DNA of 21,205 nucleotides from DALYLB01 sp046154695. Its GTDB lineage: Bacteria; Acidobacteriota; Blastocatellia; RBC074. The notes beneath the pieces are model-generated. The model did no database searches. It was not told where the DNA came from and was given only the letters and a program-made list of their open reading frames with translations. The DNA is taken from assembly GCA_046154695.1 (NCBI GenBank), contig JBJXFI010000249.1:1-21205 (forward strand), written 5' to 3'. Positions 1 to 9,200 of the stretch are shown one piece after another; position 1 is the first letter of the stretch; every line of letters begins with the position of its first letter. A program made the translations under genes and the position numbers.

Positions 1-47
1 TGGACAGCTTGTGCCACCATGCTTTTCATTGTTTCCGGGCTCGGCGT

Positions 48-917
48 CTATCTCTTTCCCGATTTCCCCCCTGCCTTCTTCGCGGCGGGCTTCTTCTTCG
101 CCGGTTTCCTGGCGGATTTTACGAGAACAGGCTTTTTAGCCATTCGAGCAGACGCGCCACCGGATTTTTTTTTTGACTCGCCGCTGGAGCGAGCAGGGGA
201 AGGTTCGGCGGATGCGGCGGCGTCTTCAGAGAGATCCTCCTGGCCGCGGGGAAGTATCGAGGGCGGAAGCGGCGCCTCTTCCCGGTCGGCGGGAGCCTCG
301 GGGACCAGCGCGCTTCGCATAAGCGATGGCTGGACGGCCGGTGTCGCGGCCGAGCGGCTTCGGCCGGCGGTTACGCCGAGAACCCGCTTGGCGGTTTCGT
401 AATATCTCTCCCGATCCGGCAACCCGTTCAGGCCGCCATTGATGCGGCGGGTAATCTTGGTGAAATCCGGGATGTCGGCCAGTTCATTCAGCCCATTGGT
501 TTGCCAGTAGACGCCGGCAATTTCGAAGGCCACCTGCGGCGTTGCGGCCAGATCGGGGTTGTTCTCCAGATCCACGCCCAGCAGCCCGCCATAGCGGCGA
601 TAATTCGACCTGCCCGTGATCTGGATGGGCCCGCGCCCCCGAAAGCGCCTTCCGTCGCCGGATTGTGTGTTTCCCAGGCGCGCTGCGAGGTCGGTGGGCG
701 GCTCGTATCGTTTCTGCTGCGCCGTCGGCCCCCAGATCTCTTCCATATAGCGGAACTCACCGGATTCGTGCGCCAGTTGGGCGAGAAACGCGGCGGTGCG
801 CAGGGGCGTGTCGATCCGAAAATCGCGCATGACGCGATTCAGAAAGGGCAGATAGAGCTGTCGTTTGTCGGCCGAAAGCCTGGGCATGATCTGTTGCAGG
901 TCGGTTTCTGAAATCAT
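48..917 (-). CDS. GH19-family lysozyme/chitinase-like enzyme with lysine-rich tail
   Basis: This encodes a 289-residue protein from the ATG at 917. The frame stays open to 1037, but the 917 start leads directly into the conserved domain and has GGAG about 13 bases upstream. Residues 1-185 look like the GH19 chitinase/endolysin fold: AHESGEF (E51, probable catalytic acid) followed by YMEE (E59/E60), then GRGPIQITGRSNY at 94-106 and RRINGG near 157-162. Known family members cleave beta-1,4 bonds in chitin or peptidoglycan, and bacterial and phage members of this compact type are usually lysozymes. There is no signal peptide, as in many endolysins. Residues 190-289 form a low-complexity tail that begins acidic and Pro-rich and ends in AKKP-like Lys/Ala repeats resembling histone H1, which could bind DNA or cell-wall polyanions (inference). 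No phage genes are adjacent. Substrate is not decidable from sequence. Confidence 0.85.
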   Translation of the reverse strand: MISETDLQQIMPRLSADKRQLYLPFLNRVMRDFRIDTPLRTAAFLAQLAHESGEFRYMEEIWGPTAQQKRYEPPTDLAARLGNTQSGDGRRFRGRGPIQITGRSNYRRYGGLLGVDLENNPDLAATPQVAFEIAGVYWQTNGLNELADIPDFTKITRRINGGLNGLPDRERYYETAKRVLGVTAGRSRSAATPAVQPSLMRSALVPEAPADREEAPLPPSILPRGQEDLSEDAAASAEPSPARSSGESKKKSGGASARMAKKPVLVKSARKPAKKKPAAKKAGGKSGKR

Positions 918-992
918 CTGTGCTCTTTCGCTCCGGGGTTGACGGGGTGGATAAGCCAGCGTCATTAAAGCACGGAGCAGCGAAAAAGCAAA

Positions 993-1064
993 CGGCGGGA
1001 GACGAATGACAAATGGCGGGAGGAACCTCTGGTCCACCCGCCATTTGTCATTCGTCCCCCGCCG
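993..1064 (-). terminator. Long hairpin with T-rich run downstream of the DUF4394 gene
   Basis: Positions 1001-1020 and 1037-1056 are perfect inverted complements (20 bp). The pairing continues outward to 993 and 1064 with one mismatch, around a 16-base loop. The hairpin starts 23 bases after the stop codon of the minus-strand gene at 1088. Read in the minus direction it is followed at once by a T-rich run (TTTGCTTTTTC), so it fits an intrinsic terminator for that gene. The stem is much longer than most terminators, so it may also be a mobile palindromic repeat used as one. It sits just upstream of the GH19 gene, which would then need its own promoter. Confidence 0.65.
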
Positions 1065-1087
1065 GAATAGTTGCGCGGATGCGGGGT

Positions 1088-2503
1088 TTACTGCAGGTCG
1101 GCCCGGTCGAGGTTGGGCCCGCCTGTTGCGGCCGTCGCGGTCAGGCGCAGCGCTTTCGCGCCGGCCGCCGCGCCGAGATTGACATTCGGCAGGGTCACCG
1201 TCTTCCAGGTCGTCCAGGCGCCGGTGGGCGCGAAGTTCAGCGTGGTGAGCGTCATGCCGTCGAGCGTGACTTTGAGCGGGCGCGCGGCCGTCGAGCCGTT
1301 GGAATACCGGAATGTGATCGTCCGGGAGCCCGTCTCATTGATGGCGAACTGGACGAACCCACCCGCGATCTTGTCGGCAAAATCCGCGTAGCCCGCGCCC
1401 GTGAATCCCGCATGCACGGTCTTGGCCGTGGTTCCGCCGCCCAGCGTCGCAGCCTCCGCCTGAAGGCTCGTCGCGGCGGGCGACTGCGTTGGCGTCGGCG
1501 TCGGCGTCGCGGCTGGCGTCGGCACAGGCGCGGGACCGAACGGCGACACGGCGATATCGATGAAGCCGCCGCCCGTCTCTTCCATGTTGATTCCCCGGGC
1601 CACGACATTCTGCGTCTGCCCCAGCGGCAGATTCGGCGTGAGCTGCTCGAGGTCGATCGTGAAGAGCCGCCGCCCGCTGATGCCGATCAGGAAATTCGCC
1701 TTGTTGCTGTCAGTGTAAATATCCAGATCCGCCGTCGGCGCCAGATTGATCGGATTGTTGTTCACATCGACGATCTGGCCGATCGTCTGCAATTGCCCCC
1801 CGCCCGTGTTCGAGCTGCCGGTCGCGTTGACCGACGAGATCGTCACGAACGTGTCGAGGTCGAAGTCGATGGCATAGAAGAGCGTGTTCGGCGCGCCCAC
1901 GAAATTATTGGTGTACGTGCCGCCGGCGATGTTCGGATCGACGCCCTGATTGACGTCGCTCTGGGCATAGGCCAACGCCGTCTGCGCCGCCGTCACATTC
2001 AGGTTGCCGCCCGAATTGACCACGGCGAGGTTTTGATCGTTCGAGCCGATCAGGCGAATGGCATTGAGGACCGGATTGAAATCCATCAGCGACTGATATC
2101 CCGCGGAAAAGCGCGCCGTCGTCTTGCTCACGAACGTCGGCTCGCCCAGCGTCGGATCCACAAGGCTGATCTGGTAGATGTTTCCCGTGTCCGTAATGCC
2201 GTACACCGCATTTCCGTTTCCATCCGCCGGCCGAAAATCGAGGCCGATCAGATTTCCGTCCAGCTTATTCACGTTCACCCGCACGAGTCGCGTAAACGCC
2301 CGCGTCCCCGGCCGGAGGACAAAGATCACGTTGTCCTGATTCAGCGCGTAAATGGCCGTCGCCGGCAGCGTAATCGCCCGCGTCTGGTTCTGCATCACCG
2401 CCCCCACCATCGCGTTCGCCGAACCTTTTCCCATCCCCCCGAAAACCAGCCCCAAGGAAATTGCCAAAGCCAAGACCGTCACTGTCGTCAAATTCTTCTT
2501 CAT
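1088..2503 (-). CDS. Secreted DUF4394 protein with C-terminal CBM6/CBM35-like module
   Basis: This encodes 471 residues. The ATG at 2503 is chosen because AAGGA lies 9 bases upstream and a signal peptide follows directly (basic MKKN, then a hydrophobic stretch to about residue 23, with a likely cut after SANA at 28-31). The frame extends further upstream but without a plausible domain. Residues about 48-320 match DUF4394, a beta-propeller-like domain: RLVRVNV, GLDFRPADGNGNAVYGI, MDFNPVLNAIRLIGSNDQNL (140-159) and LAYAQSDVNQGVDPNI. A Pro/Thr linker (325-345) leads to residues 347-471. These look like a CBM6/CBM35 beta-sandwich: LQAEAA at its start, GAGYADF, ITFRYSNGS, WTTWKTVTLP and a terminal LDRADLQ. 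Known CBM35/6 modules bind sugars such as uronic acids or xylans. DUF4394 has no established function. The protein is probably extracellular or surface-exposed. Confidence 0.85.
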   Translation of the reverse strand: MKKNLTTVTVLALAISLGLVFGGMGKGSANAMVGAVMQNQTRAITLPATAIYALNQDNVIFVLRPGTRAFTRLVRVNVNKLDGNLIGLDFRPADGNGNAVYGITDTGNIYQISLVDPTLGEPTFVSKTTARFSAGYQSLMDFNPVLNAIRLIGSNDQNLAVVNSGGNLNVTAAQTALAYAQSDVNQGVDPNIAGGTYTNNFVGAPNTLFYAIDFDLDTFVTISSVNATGSSNTGGGQLQTIGQIVDVNNNPINLAPTADLDIYTDSNKANFLIGISGRRLFTIDLEQLTPNLPLGQTQNVVARGINMEETGGGFIDIAVSPFGPAPVPTPAATPTPTPTQSPAATSLQAEAATLGGGTTAKTVHAGFTGAGYADFADKIAGGFVQFAINETGSRTITFRYSNGSTAARPLKVTLDGMTLTTLNFAPTGAWTTWKTVTLPNVNLGAAAGAKALRLTATAATGGPNLDRADLQ

Positions 2504-2985
2504 TTGTGGTAATCCTTCCAGAAATAGACTCTCTCTCCCGTGCCTGCATGCCGTCTTGCGACATGGGCCGCGCTGCTCAATAGATGATGATTCTTCGCGT
2601 GAATGAACCACCAAGCGTACTGATCCCCACACGGCATCCGCTCTCGCCTTGCCGTTATGCGATGAGAACCTGGGGGAAAGGGTGGACTGATTCTCAGCCT
2701 GCTTGTGGACACACTTCCAGACTCGTTCGCATGAAACGAACCCGAAAGATGCAAACCGAAATATCAAGATTGAATTTGGGGGGAAGCCCTACAGCAGAGC
2801 TTCGATGTGGGAGGTATGGGGATGCATTCTTGGGGCCGGGGCATTCGGCGCGTTCGTCTTCGAGCCCTTTACCACTCTCCGACGAACGGATCACCAACGT
2901 TCGTTAGCCTATACGATGATCTCCGTCAGATCAAGAACAGAATTGATAGTCTTTTCTCATCATAGCGGGTTGCCGGAAGGCGGGC
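2504..2985. other. Intergenic region between the GH106 and DUF4394 genes
   Basis: This 482-base stretch lies between two minus-strand genes. It holds the AAGGA ribosome binding site of the DUF4394 gene (about 2513-2517) and a small perfect hairpin (ACGAACG at 2882-2888 paired with 2898-2904, 9-base loop) about 80 bases after the GH106 stop. No T-run makes that hairpin a convincing terminator. Short open frames in both directions show no recognisable domain or ribosome binding site. I did not find a clear sigma70 promoter. Confidence 0.5.
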
Positions 2986-5925
2986 TCACGGCCGGACGTT
3001 AACGATTGGGAGGAGGCGCACCGGGCCGATCAATCCCGATTCGCGCAGGGGCCAGCGCGCGGCGTTGAACAGGCCGTCAGGGCCCGCGTTCTCCCTGCGC
3101 TTCGGAGGCATGTTGACATTGTTGAAACGCTTCCATTTCACGCCGCGCCGGTCGAGGTCGATGATGCGATTGGTCATCGAATTGGAGACGGCGATCTCCA
3201 GGGTATTCTTTGCCTGGAGTTGATCACCGCGCAGGCGAACCTGGAAAGGCGCATCGATCAGGACGCCGATCTCCCGCCCGTTCAGGCGCACGCGCGCGGA
3301 GTCGGCGACGCGCCCCAGGTCGAGCAGCCACCCGTCAGCGCCGTTCGGGGATGGTGCGGCGAAGCGCAGGGTGTAAGTCGCCGTTCCCGCGAAGCGCCGG
3401 GCAGCCTCTCCGCCGAACTCCGTCCACGATCGCGGCGATTCGATATCGAGGGAAGGGGGCAGCTCGGGGCCGCCCGTCGTGAACTGAACGCGCCAGCGGC
3501 CGGTGAGGGCCCGCGGAGTGCCGCTCAATCGGAAATAGCCGAGCGGAGCGGCGGTTGTGTGGTTCGAAAAGGTTCTGAGCACGCGCGATTCGCCGGGGGC
3601 GAGTTGCAGGTAGACTTCGCTCATCCCGCCGGGCGCGGGCCGAACCGAGGCCATGCCCTTTTCCCCACGCATGGGATCGAAGACGGCGGCCGCCTTCGCG
3701 CCGGTGCGAAGCGCGACCCATTCGTCGATCGGCCGGCTGCTCGAATTGACGATGAAATAGACGGGGCCGGCGGCCTCCGTTCGCCGCAGGAACCGCAGCC
3801 CCCGCGAAGCCATCGGCTCGCGGCCAATGCCCGCGTGGGTGAGCAGGGCGGTCAGGTCGTCGCCGATCAGAACGCGGCCGGCGCCCAGCTTCGCGATTCG
3901 AACCCCCTCGCGCGGGGTCGGAACGAACCGAAGTTGCGCGGTCAGCGTCTCGATCGTCCCGCGGCGCGCTTCGAATCGGTCCAGCCCCGGAACGTCCGCG
4001 GGGAGCCGGCGTTCGACGATCACGGTCGCTCCGCGCCGGGCGAGATCGATCAGTTGCGCGAGCGTCTGCTCCGGAATGAAATGAACTTCCGGCAGAACGA
4101 TCGCCCTGTACGCGCCTCCGCCGGTTCGCAGCGCGCCGCCCGCCGCCGTCACACCGCGCAACTGGCGGTCCGAGATGAGATCGTAGCTGTAGCCCGCGTC
4201 GAGCAGCATCTGCCCCTGGGACTGCCCGAGCGCGCTTTCGATGCCGCCGCCGTAATGTTGCAGCAGGCCGCGCGCGCCGCCCGGGGCGGTCATCCAGTCA
4301 TCGTGGATCGGGTAATAGAGCAGCAGATCGTTGTCCGGCCTGCCCGATTGCAGGAATGACTGGCATCGCGCCACATACCCGTTCAAGGCCGCGAAATCCG
4401 CGAAGAACGGATTGGTCGGCCCGAAATGCACGGCGGCGTAAAAGAGATTGCCCGGCCATTCCGCGCTTTCCGGGGAGAAGGGCGTGCCGTGATAGCAGAT
4501 GTGATTGACGCCCCCGAGGAAGAAGTTATCGACGGCCCGTTTTACCTCCCCGAGCGTCGCCATCGTGTGCTCATTGAGCCATGTGGCCGCTTCGGCCGAA
4601 GCGAGCGGCTTGCCTGTGACGTTCGCGGCCGAGGTCGCGAACTTCATTCGCAGGATCTCCTGCCCCTCGGTCTCGGGAATATCGCTCGCGGCGTACAGAT
4701 CGAGGATGTTGGCCGGCGATCCGTGCGACTGATTGCGAATGATCTTTCCCTTGCCGGCCGCCCAGCTCCGCCAGGGAACCGTGAACTCGTCGAGCAGCAG
4801 ATCGGAGATCGTCTCGCGGAAGTCGCTGAGCACGCGTCGATTCTCTTCCGGCGCGCCGCGGCCGAGCAGCGCGGGCAGGTGATGACGCAGATCGTATCCC
4901 CGCCGCCGCGCGAACTCCGCCGGCAGGTTCGGCGTCCAGGTGGCCTGCCCGTCCGCATCGTCCACTTCGTAGGAATCGTTGAAGAAGGCGCGCAGGGCGC
5001 GAAGGTCGTGCCCCGCAAGCGATTGGTCCAGGCGGCTCAGATATCTCTTGAGAGAGAGCGCGGAGAAATGATCGATCACATTTCCTTCGCCGCCCGGCGC
5101 GGCGCGCTCGACCTGCTTGCCGTGCCAGCCCTGAAAGATCGCGATGAGCGTCCACTCGCCGGGTGGGGCGGCCCAATCGAGCCGGCCGTCGGGGCCGACC
5201 ATCGCCGTCAAATCGATCTTCTGCGTCTCCCGCGGAGCGTGCGACGGGGGAGACGCAGCGCCGTTCGCCGGCTCCGCGCGGAAGGCCATCAAGGTCTGTA
5301 GCGGAAGCGGTTTCTCAAATCGCACCTGCTCGATTGCGAGCGCCTGCGGATTCGCATTGGCGCTGATCGGGTCCTTCAGCGTCGAAGCCAGGTCCGCCGG
5401 CTTGATCCGCCGGTTGATGGCGCGCACGAGCGGTTTCTGGAGGAAGGTGACCGGCTCGCCGAGCCGCTCGCCTCCCTTGAGCGTCCAGATCTTGTGCGCG
5501 AAATATTTGGCGCTTTCGTCGTCGCCCACCCAGGGCCCGCCGAATGGCCATCCGGTGCCCGTGGCCAGATCCACCCCCAGGCCCAGCCGGCCGGCCTCCT
5601 TCAGCGTGTGATCCAGCATCGACATCCATTGCGGCGAGAGAAACGAAAGGTACCGCGCCTCCTCCCCCTTTACGCCATAGATCGGGGTGATCTCCAGTCC
5701 GCCCAGCCCCGCCCGCTGGTACTTCTCCATTTCGACGGTCAGGTCGCGCTCGTTGACGATGCTTCCCAGCCACCACCAACGCGTCCAGGGTTTGGTCTGC
5801 TTTGTGATCGACGGCCATGCGAGCGCGTCCGCCGGGCGCTGCGCCTCGGACGAAAATCCGCCCATGAAGGCCGTCAACACGATGATCAGCCCCGTCGAGA
5901 TGAATAGGCCCCGTTTGCTACTCAC
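2986..5925 (-). CDS. Secreted GH106-family glycoside hydrolase (alpha-L-rhamnosidase family)
   Basis: This encodes 979 residues from a GTG at 5925 with GGGAG six bases upstream. Residues 1-28 form a Sec signal peptide (hydrophobic 7-22, likely cut after SSEA). The catalytic part matches GH106: RWWWLGSIVNERDLTVEME (49-67), GGLEITPIYG (75-84), DLATGTGWPFGGP (119-131), FNDSYEVDD (315-323) with TWTPNLPAEFARRRGYD, IPETEG (416-421), SAEAATW (443-449) and the ICYHGTPFSP region (476-485). Acidic residues around E418/E420 and E445 are candidates for catalysis by comparison with the family. The last 170 residues look like a beta-sandwich of the galactose-binding type (TATYTLRF, VRLNGREIGVL, NTLEIAVSNSMTNRIIDLD). 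Known GH106 enzymes release alpha-L-rhamnose from complex glycans such as pectin side chains, using an inverting mechanism. Length is close to family norms. It lies downstream of the TonB receptor but is separated from it by repeats, so it is probably a separate transcript. Confidence 0.9.
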   Translation of the reverse strand: MSSKRGLFISTGLIIVLTAFMGGFSSEAQRPADALAWPSITKQTKPWTRWWWLGSIVNERDLTVEMEKYQRAGLGGLEITPIYGVKGEEARYLSFLSPQWMSMLDHTLKEAGRLGLGVDLATGTGWPFGGPWVGDDESAKYFAHKIWTLKGGERLGEPVTFLQKPLVRAINRRIKPADLASTLKDPISANANPQALAIEQVRFEKPLPLQTLMAFRAEPANGAASPPSHAPRETQKIDLTAMVGPDGRLDWAAPPGEWTLIAIFQGWHGKQVERAAPGGEGNVIDHFSALSLKRYLSRLDQSLAGHDLRALRAFFNDSYEVDDADGQATWTPNLPAEFARRRGYDLRHHLPALLGRGAPEENRRVLSDFRETISDLLLDEFTVPWRSWAAGKGKIIRNQSHGSPANILDLYAASDIPETEGQEILRMKFATSAANVTGKPLASAEAATWLNEHTMATLGEVKRAVDNFFLGGVNHICYHGTPFSPESAEWPGNLFYAAVHFGPTNPFFADFAALNGYVARCQSFLQSGRPDNDLLLYYPIHDDWMTAPGGARGLLQHYGGGIESALGQSQGQMLLDAGYSYDLISDRQLRGVTAAGGALRTGGGAYRAIVLPEVHFIPEQTLAQLIDLARRGATVIVERRLPADVPGLDRFEARRGTIETLTAQLRFVPTPREGVRIAKLGAGRVLIGDDLTALLTHAGIGREPMASRGLRFLRRTEAAGPVYFIVNSSSRPIDEWVALRTGAKAAAVFDPMRGEKGMASVRPAPGGMSEVYLQLAPGESRVLRTFSNHTTAAPLGYFRLSGTPRALTGRWRVQFTTGGPELPPSLDIESPRSWTEFGGEAARRFAGTATYTLRFAAPSPNGADGWLLDLGRVADSARVRLNGREIGVLIDAPFQVRLRGDQLQAKNTLEIAVSNSMTNRIIDLDRRGVKWKRFNNVNMPPKRRENAGPDGLFNAARWPLRESGLIGPVRLLPIVNVRP

Positions 5926-6012
5926 TTGTCTCCCAGTGGTTTTATATTCGTGTTTATCAGGCTTGCGAGGGTCTGAAACTGCTCGATTGAATAAGATCCG
6001 AGCGGGAGAATT

Positions 6013-6094
6013 TCACGCAAAGACGCGAAAACGCGAAGGGAAAGGCAATACTTCCTTGTCCTTTCCTTTTTCGCGGCTTCGCGTCTTCGCGTGA
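6013..6094. repeat. R1 palindromic repeat, copy 1
   Basis: The left arm at 6013-6045 (TCACGCAAAGACGCGAAAAC and on) pairs imperfectly with the right arm at 6060-6094, whose reverse complement starts TCACGCGAAGACGCGAAGCC. The same unit recurs at 14954-15005 and, as a half copy, at 17570-17613. It lies between the TonB receptor stop and the GH106 start, so it could act as a transcription barrier or RNA stabiliser. No transposase or target-site duplication is visible. Confidence 0.75.
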
Positions 6095-6125
6095 GTCCCT
6101 TTCATTAGAGCTTCGGCTCTCGATA

Positions 6126-6151
6126 CTTATAGCGGTTTTCACATGCATGCG
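6126..6151 (-). repeat. R2 repeat, partial copy in reverse orientation
   Basis: The reverse complement reads CGCATGCATGTGAAAACCGC followed by TATAAG. It matches the 3' end of the R2 element at 20632-20690 (GCGCATTCATATGCAAACGG then CTATAAG). Only the palindromic core and the GCTATAAG end are present. It lies about 30 bases outside R1 copy 1. Confidence 0.5.
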
Positions 6152-6195
6152 AACCGGATCGAATGCAGATGCAAACCACAATAATACTATTGGCC

Positions 6196-6211
6196 TGGCG
6201 GCGAAACGCCA
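6196..6211 (-). terminator. Possible weak terminator of the TonB receptor gene
   Basis: A short perfect hairpin (TGGCG, six-base loop, CGCCA) starts 5 bases past the receptor stop codon. In the minus direction it is followed by CCAATAGTATTATT, which is AT-rich but not a real T-run. Weak on its own. Confidence 0.3.
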
Positions 6212-6216
6212 AGCGG

Positions 6217-9200
6217 CTAGAACAGGAACTTCACCGTCAGCTGAATGCGCCGGGGATAGTTATCCTGCGTCGAGGCCTGCACCGTCCCGAACTGAACCAC
6301 GGTCGGGTTCGTGTTCGGGGCTGGGAAGAAGGGATGGTTGAAGGCGTTGAGGAACTCGGCCCGGAACTGCAGGCTCTTGCTCTCCCACACCTCGGTGTTC
6401 TTGATGACGGAGAGATCGTAGTTGTTGATCGGATTTGCGCGCACCGAGCCGAACCGCAGCGGGAAGGTGCGAACATTCGAGCCGAGCTGCTGCGCCGCCA
6501 CCTTGTTGAAGCCCGCGTCGGTGTTGAACCACCGGGCCACGGTCTGCTGATTGCCCGGCAGCGCGAGATTCGCCACATCGCCCGTGAAGATGACGTTCCC
6601 GAAGCCGACCGGCGAGCCGCTCTGATACGCGTAGATCCCCGAGACCTGCCATCCGCTGATCAGGCGCGAGACGACGGCATTCGTCTTCGCCAGATAGGCC
6701 CGGCCTTTTCCGAGGGGAATCTCATAGATCCCGTTGACCGTGAAGCGGTGCGGGCGATCGACGGAGGAGATCACCTCGGTCGGGCGCGGGTCGCCGGCGT
6801 TGAGCAGTTCCGTCGCCTCCATGAACTTCGAGAATGTGTAGCTCGCGCCGATCGTATACCCGCGCGAGAATCGTTTCTCCAGATCCATTTGCAGCGAGTG
6901 ATACCACGAATAGCCTTCGTTGGTCGTTGTGTTGACCGCATCGAACTGCGGGAAGGGAACCAGCAGCCGCGAACGCGCGATGTTCGCCGCCCGGAAGACC
7001 GCGCCCGCCGCCGCCGGCATCAGCCCCGCCAGCGGATTCGGAACGTTTTGCGACAGATAGTCGATCCGCGCCTGATCGCGCGACGTGCTCGTGCTCAGAT
7101 ACTTGTTCGACAGCGCGTTCAGGTTCCGCCCCACTTCGATGTGGGTGCCGCGGTTGCCGACATAGCTGATCTCGCCGACCAGGCCGCCGATCAGCTCGCG
7201 CTGCATGCCGACCTGCCATCGCTGCATATACGGCGAGAGCGGCCGCGGATTGAAGAAAGTGACACTCTGTCCGAGGAAGGTCGACGGACCCTGCGACGCG
7301 CCCACCGGTTCCTGAATCCCGTTCGGGAAGGGATTCGAGAGCGTGCCGACGAACGACAGCCCGTTGTTCAGGCTCGGGATGAAAGGCGTCGTCAGGCTGA
7401 ATCCGCTCTGGATGACGTCGCCCCGCCGCTGTCCCAGGAAGCCGAAAAAGATCCCGTACCCCCCGCGAACGACGGTCTTGTCCGTCAGCTTGTAAGCGAA
7501 GCCCAGCCGCGGCATGAAGTTCTTTTTGGGCGTCTCGTAAAGCCCGCGTGACTGCCCGTTGATCCCCGCGAAAAGCAGCCCGCCGCGGATGTTGAATTGG
7601 TCGACCGGCACCTCCTGCGTCGGATTGCGCGCATATGCCGTTCGCGCCGCCGCCTCGAACGAGTGGACGAAGCCGTAATCGAAGCCGCTGACGCTTCGGT
7701 TATACCGCTCGGTCAGCGCGCCCTCGATCTCCCAGCGCAGTCCCAGGTTCAGCGTCAGCCGCGAATTGAACCGCCAGTCATCGTGGAGGAAGATTCCCGT
7801 CGTCGTCGACTGCTCGGCATAGTCGGCCGCCCGCGTGATGCCGCCGGAGCTCGGCACCCCCAGCAGAAAGGCCGCGAAGGACTGCCCCAGGCTCCCCGGC
7901 GCCGTCGGCGCATTGTCGAGCGGTCCGCGCGTCCACGTCGCGTCGAAGTTGAACTGCCCCGTCTGATTGTTGGCGAAGAATTTGCTGGTTTCGCGATAGG
8001 AGCGGAACTCCACTCCCGCTTTGAGCGCATGCGTCCGCAGCGACTTGTTCATCACCGCCACCAGCGAATGCGTGTCGTTCGGGCGCAGCTCGCCGCCGAC
8101 GCCCGTCCCCTGATATCCGGTGATGTCGAAGCGCGGGAACCGGCGAATATCCTCCGGGATCAATGCGGCGTAGGAGGACGGAAAGCCCAGCGAGGTCAGG
8201 TCGAATCCCCGGTTCCCCGGGTTCGAATTGGTCCCGCGAATGAACCGGTTGTATCCATACCGAAAATTCAGGACCATCGTCGGCGAGACCGTGAAGACAT
8301 CATCGAAGGTCGCCTGGCGCGACTTGAACAGGAAGGCCTCTCCCGTCGCGATGTTCCCGAAATAGTTGTTGTAATTGCTGTCGCGGTTATACCAGCTGAG
8401 GCGCCCGAAGATCCGCTGCCGCTCGCTTACCACGTGATCGATGCGGATCGTGTTCGTCAGATACTTGATCTCTTCCGTCAGCGACGGATTCTGGAAATTG
8501 TTCGTTCCGTCGGCATTCCCCGCCGTCAGCGGCGCAGGGAAATAGCTGTCCACGACCTTCCGCGCGATGGGATTGATCAGATTGGCCGGAATGATGTTGC
8601 CGGGGAAGGGATCCTGCTGGAACCGCCCGCCCGCCACCGACCGGCGCGTGAAGGGATTGTAGATCTGATATTGCGCGCCGAGCTTCAGCAGATCGGAAAA
8701 GTCCCCCTGCTTCATCTTATCGGTCGGCACGGTGGGCGTTCCGTTATTGCGCGGCCTCGCCTCGGGAATTCCCTCGATGCCGTACATGAAGAAGGTCTTG
8801 TTCTGGCCGTTGTATACCTTCGGAATCCGGACCGGCCCTCCGACCGTGCCGCCCCAGCGATTGTAGTCGAAATTGGGGCGCGCGATATTGTTGGCATTGG
8901 CGAAGAAGTCATTCGCGAAGAGTCTCGGCGCCATCTTCGTCCAATAGGCCGTTCCGTGAAAATTGTTCGTGCCGGCTTTGATGCTCAGGTTCGTCACACC
9001 GCCTTCGGTGTTCCCGGAGCTGGCGTCGAAGGTCGCTGTCTGCACCTTGAACTCCTGCACCAGGTCCTGCGGCGGAACATAGGAGGAGATCACCTCGTTC
9101 GCATTCGCCGTCGCCGTGCTGGCCACCCCGTCGATCGTGATGTCGCTGCGGTTGCCGCGCGTTCCGTCCATCGAGTACCCGACGATGTGCGTCGGCTCGA

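Noticed and set aside
48..917. Prophage endolysin
   Set aside because: No holin, tail, capsid or integrase gene is in reach; only the enzyme type is phage-like.
1013..2512. 499-codon plus-strand frame opposite the DUF4394 gene
   Set aside because: Arg-rich composition, no domain, no ribosome binding site; it is the antisense shadow of a GC-rich gene with clear domains.
2504..2767. 88-residue N-terminal extension of the DUF4394 protein
   Set aside because: The internal ATG at 2503 has a good ribosome binding site and starts a signal peptide; the extension would bury it.
3220..4359. 379-codon plus-strand frame opposite the GH106 gene
   Set aside because: Arg/Ala/Gln-rich antisense translation with no domain.
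6163..7551. 462-codon plus-strand frame over the receptor C-terminus
   Set aside because: Antisense shadow with no domain; it begins in intergenic repeat sequence.
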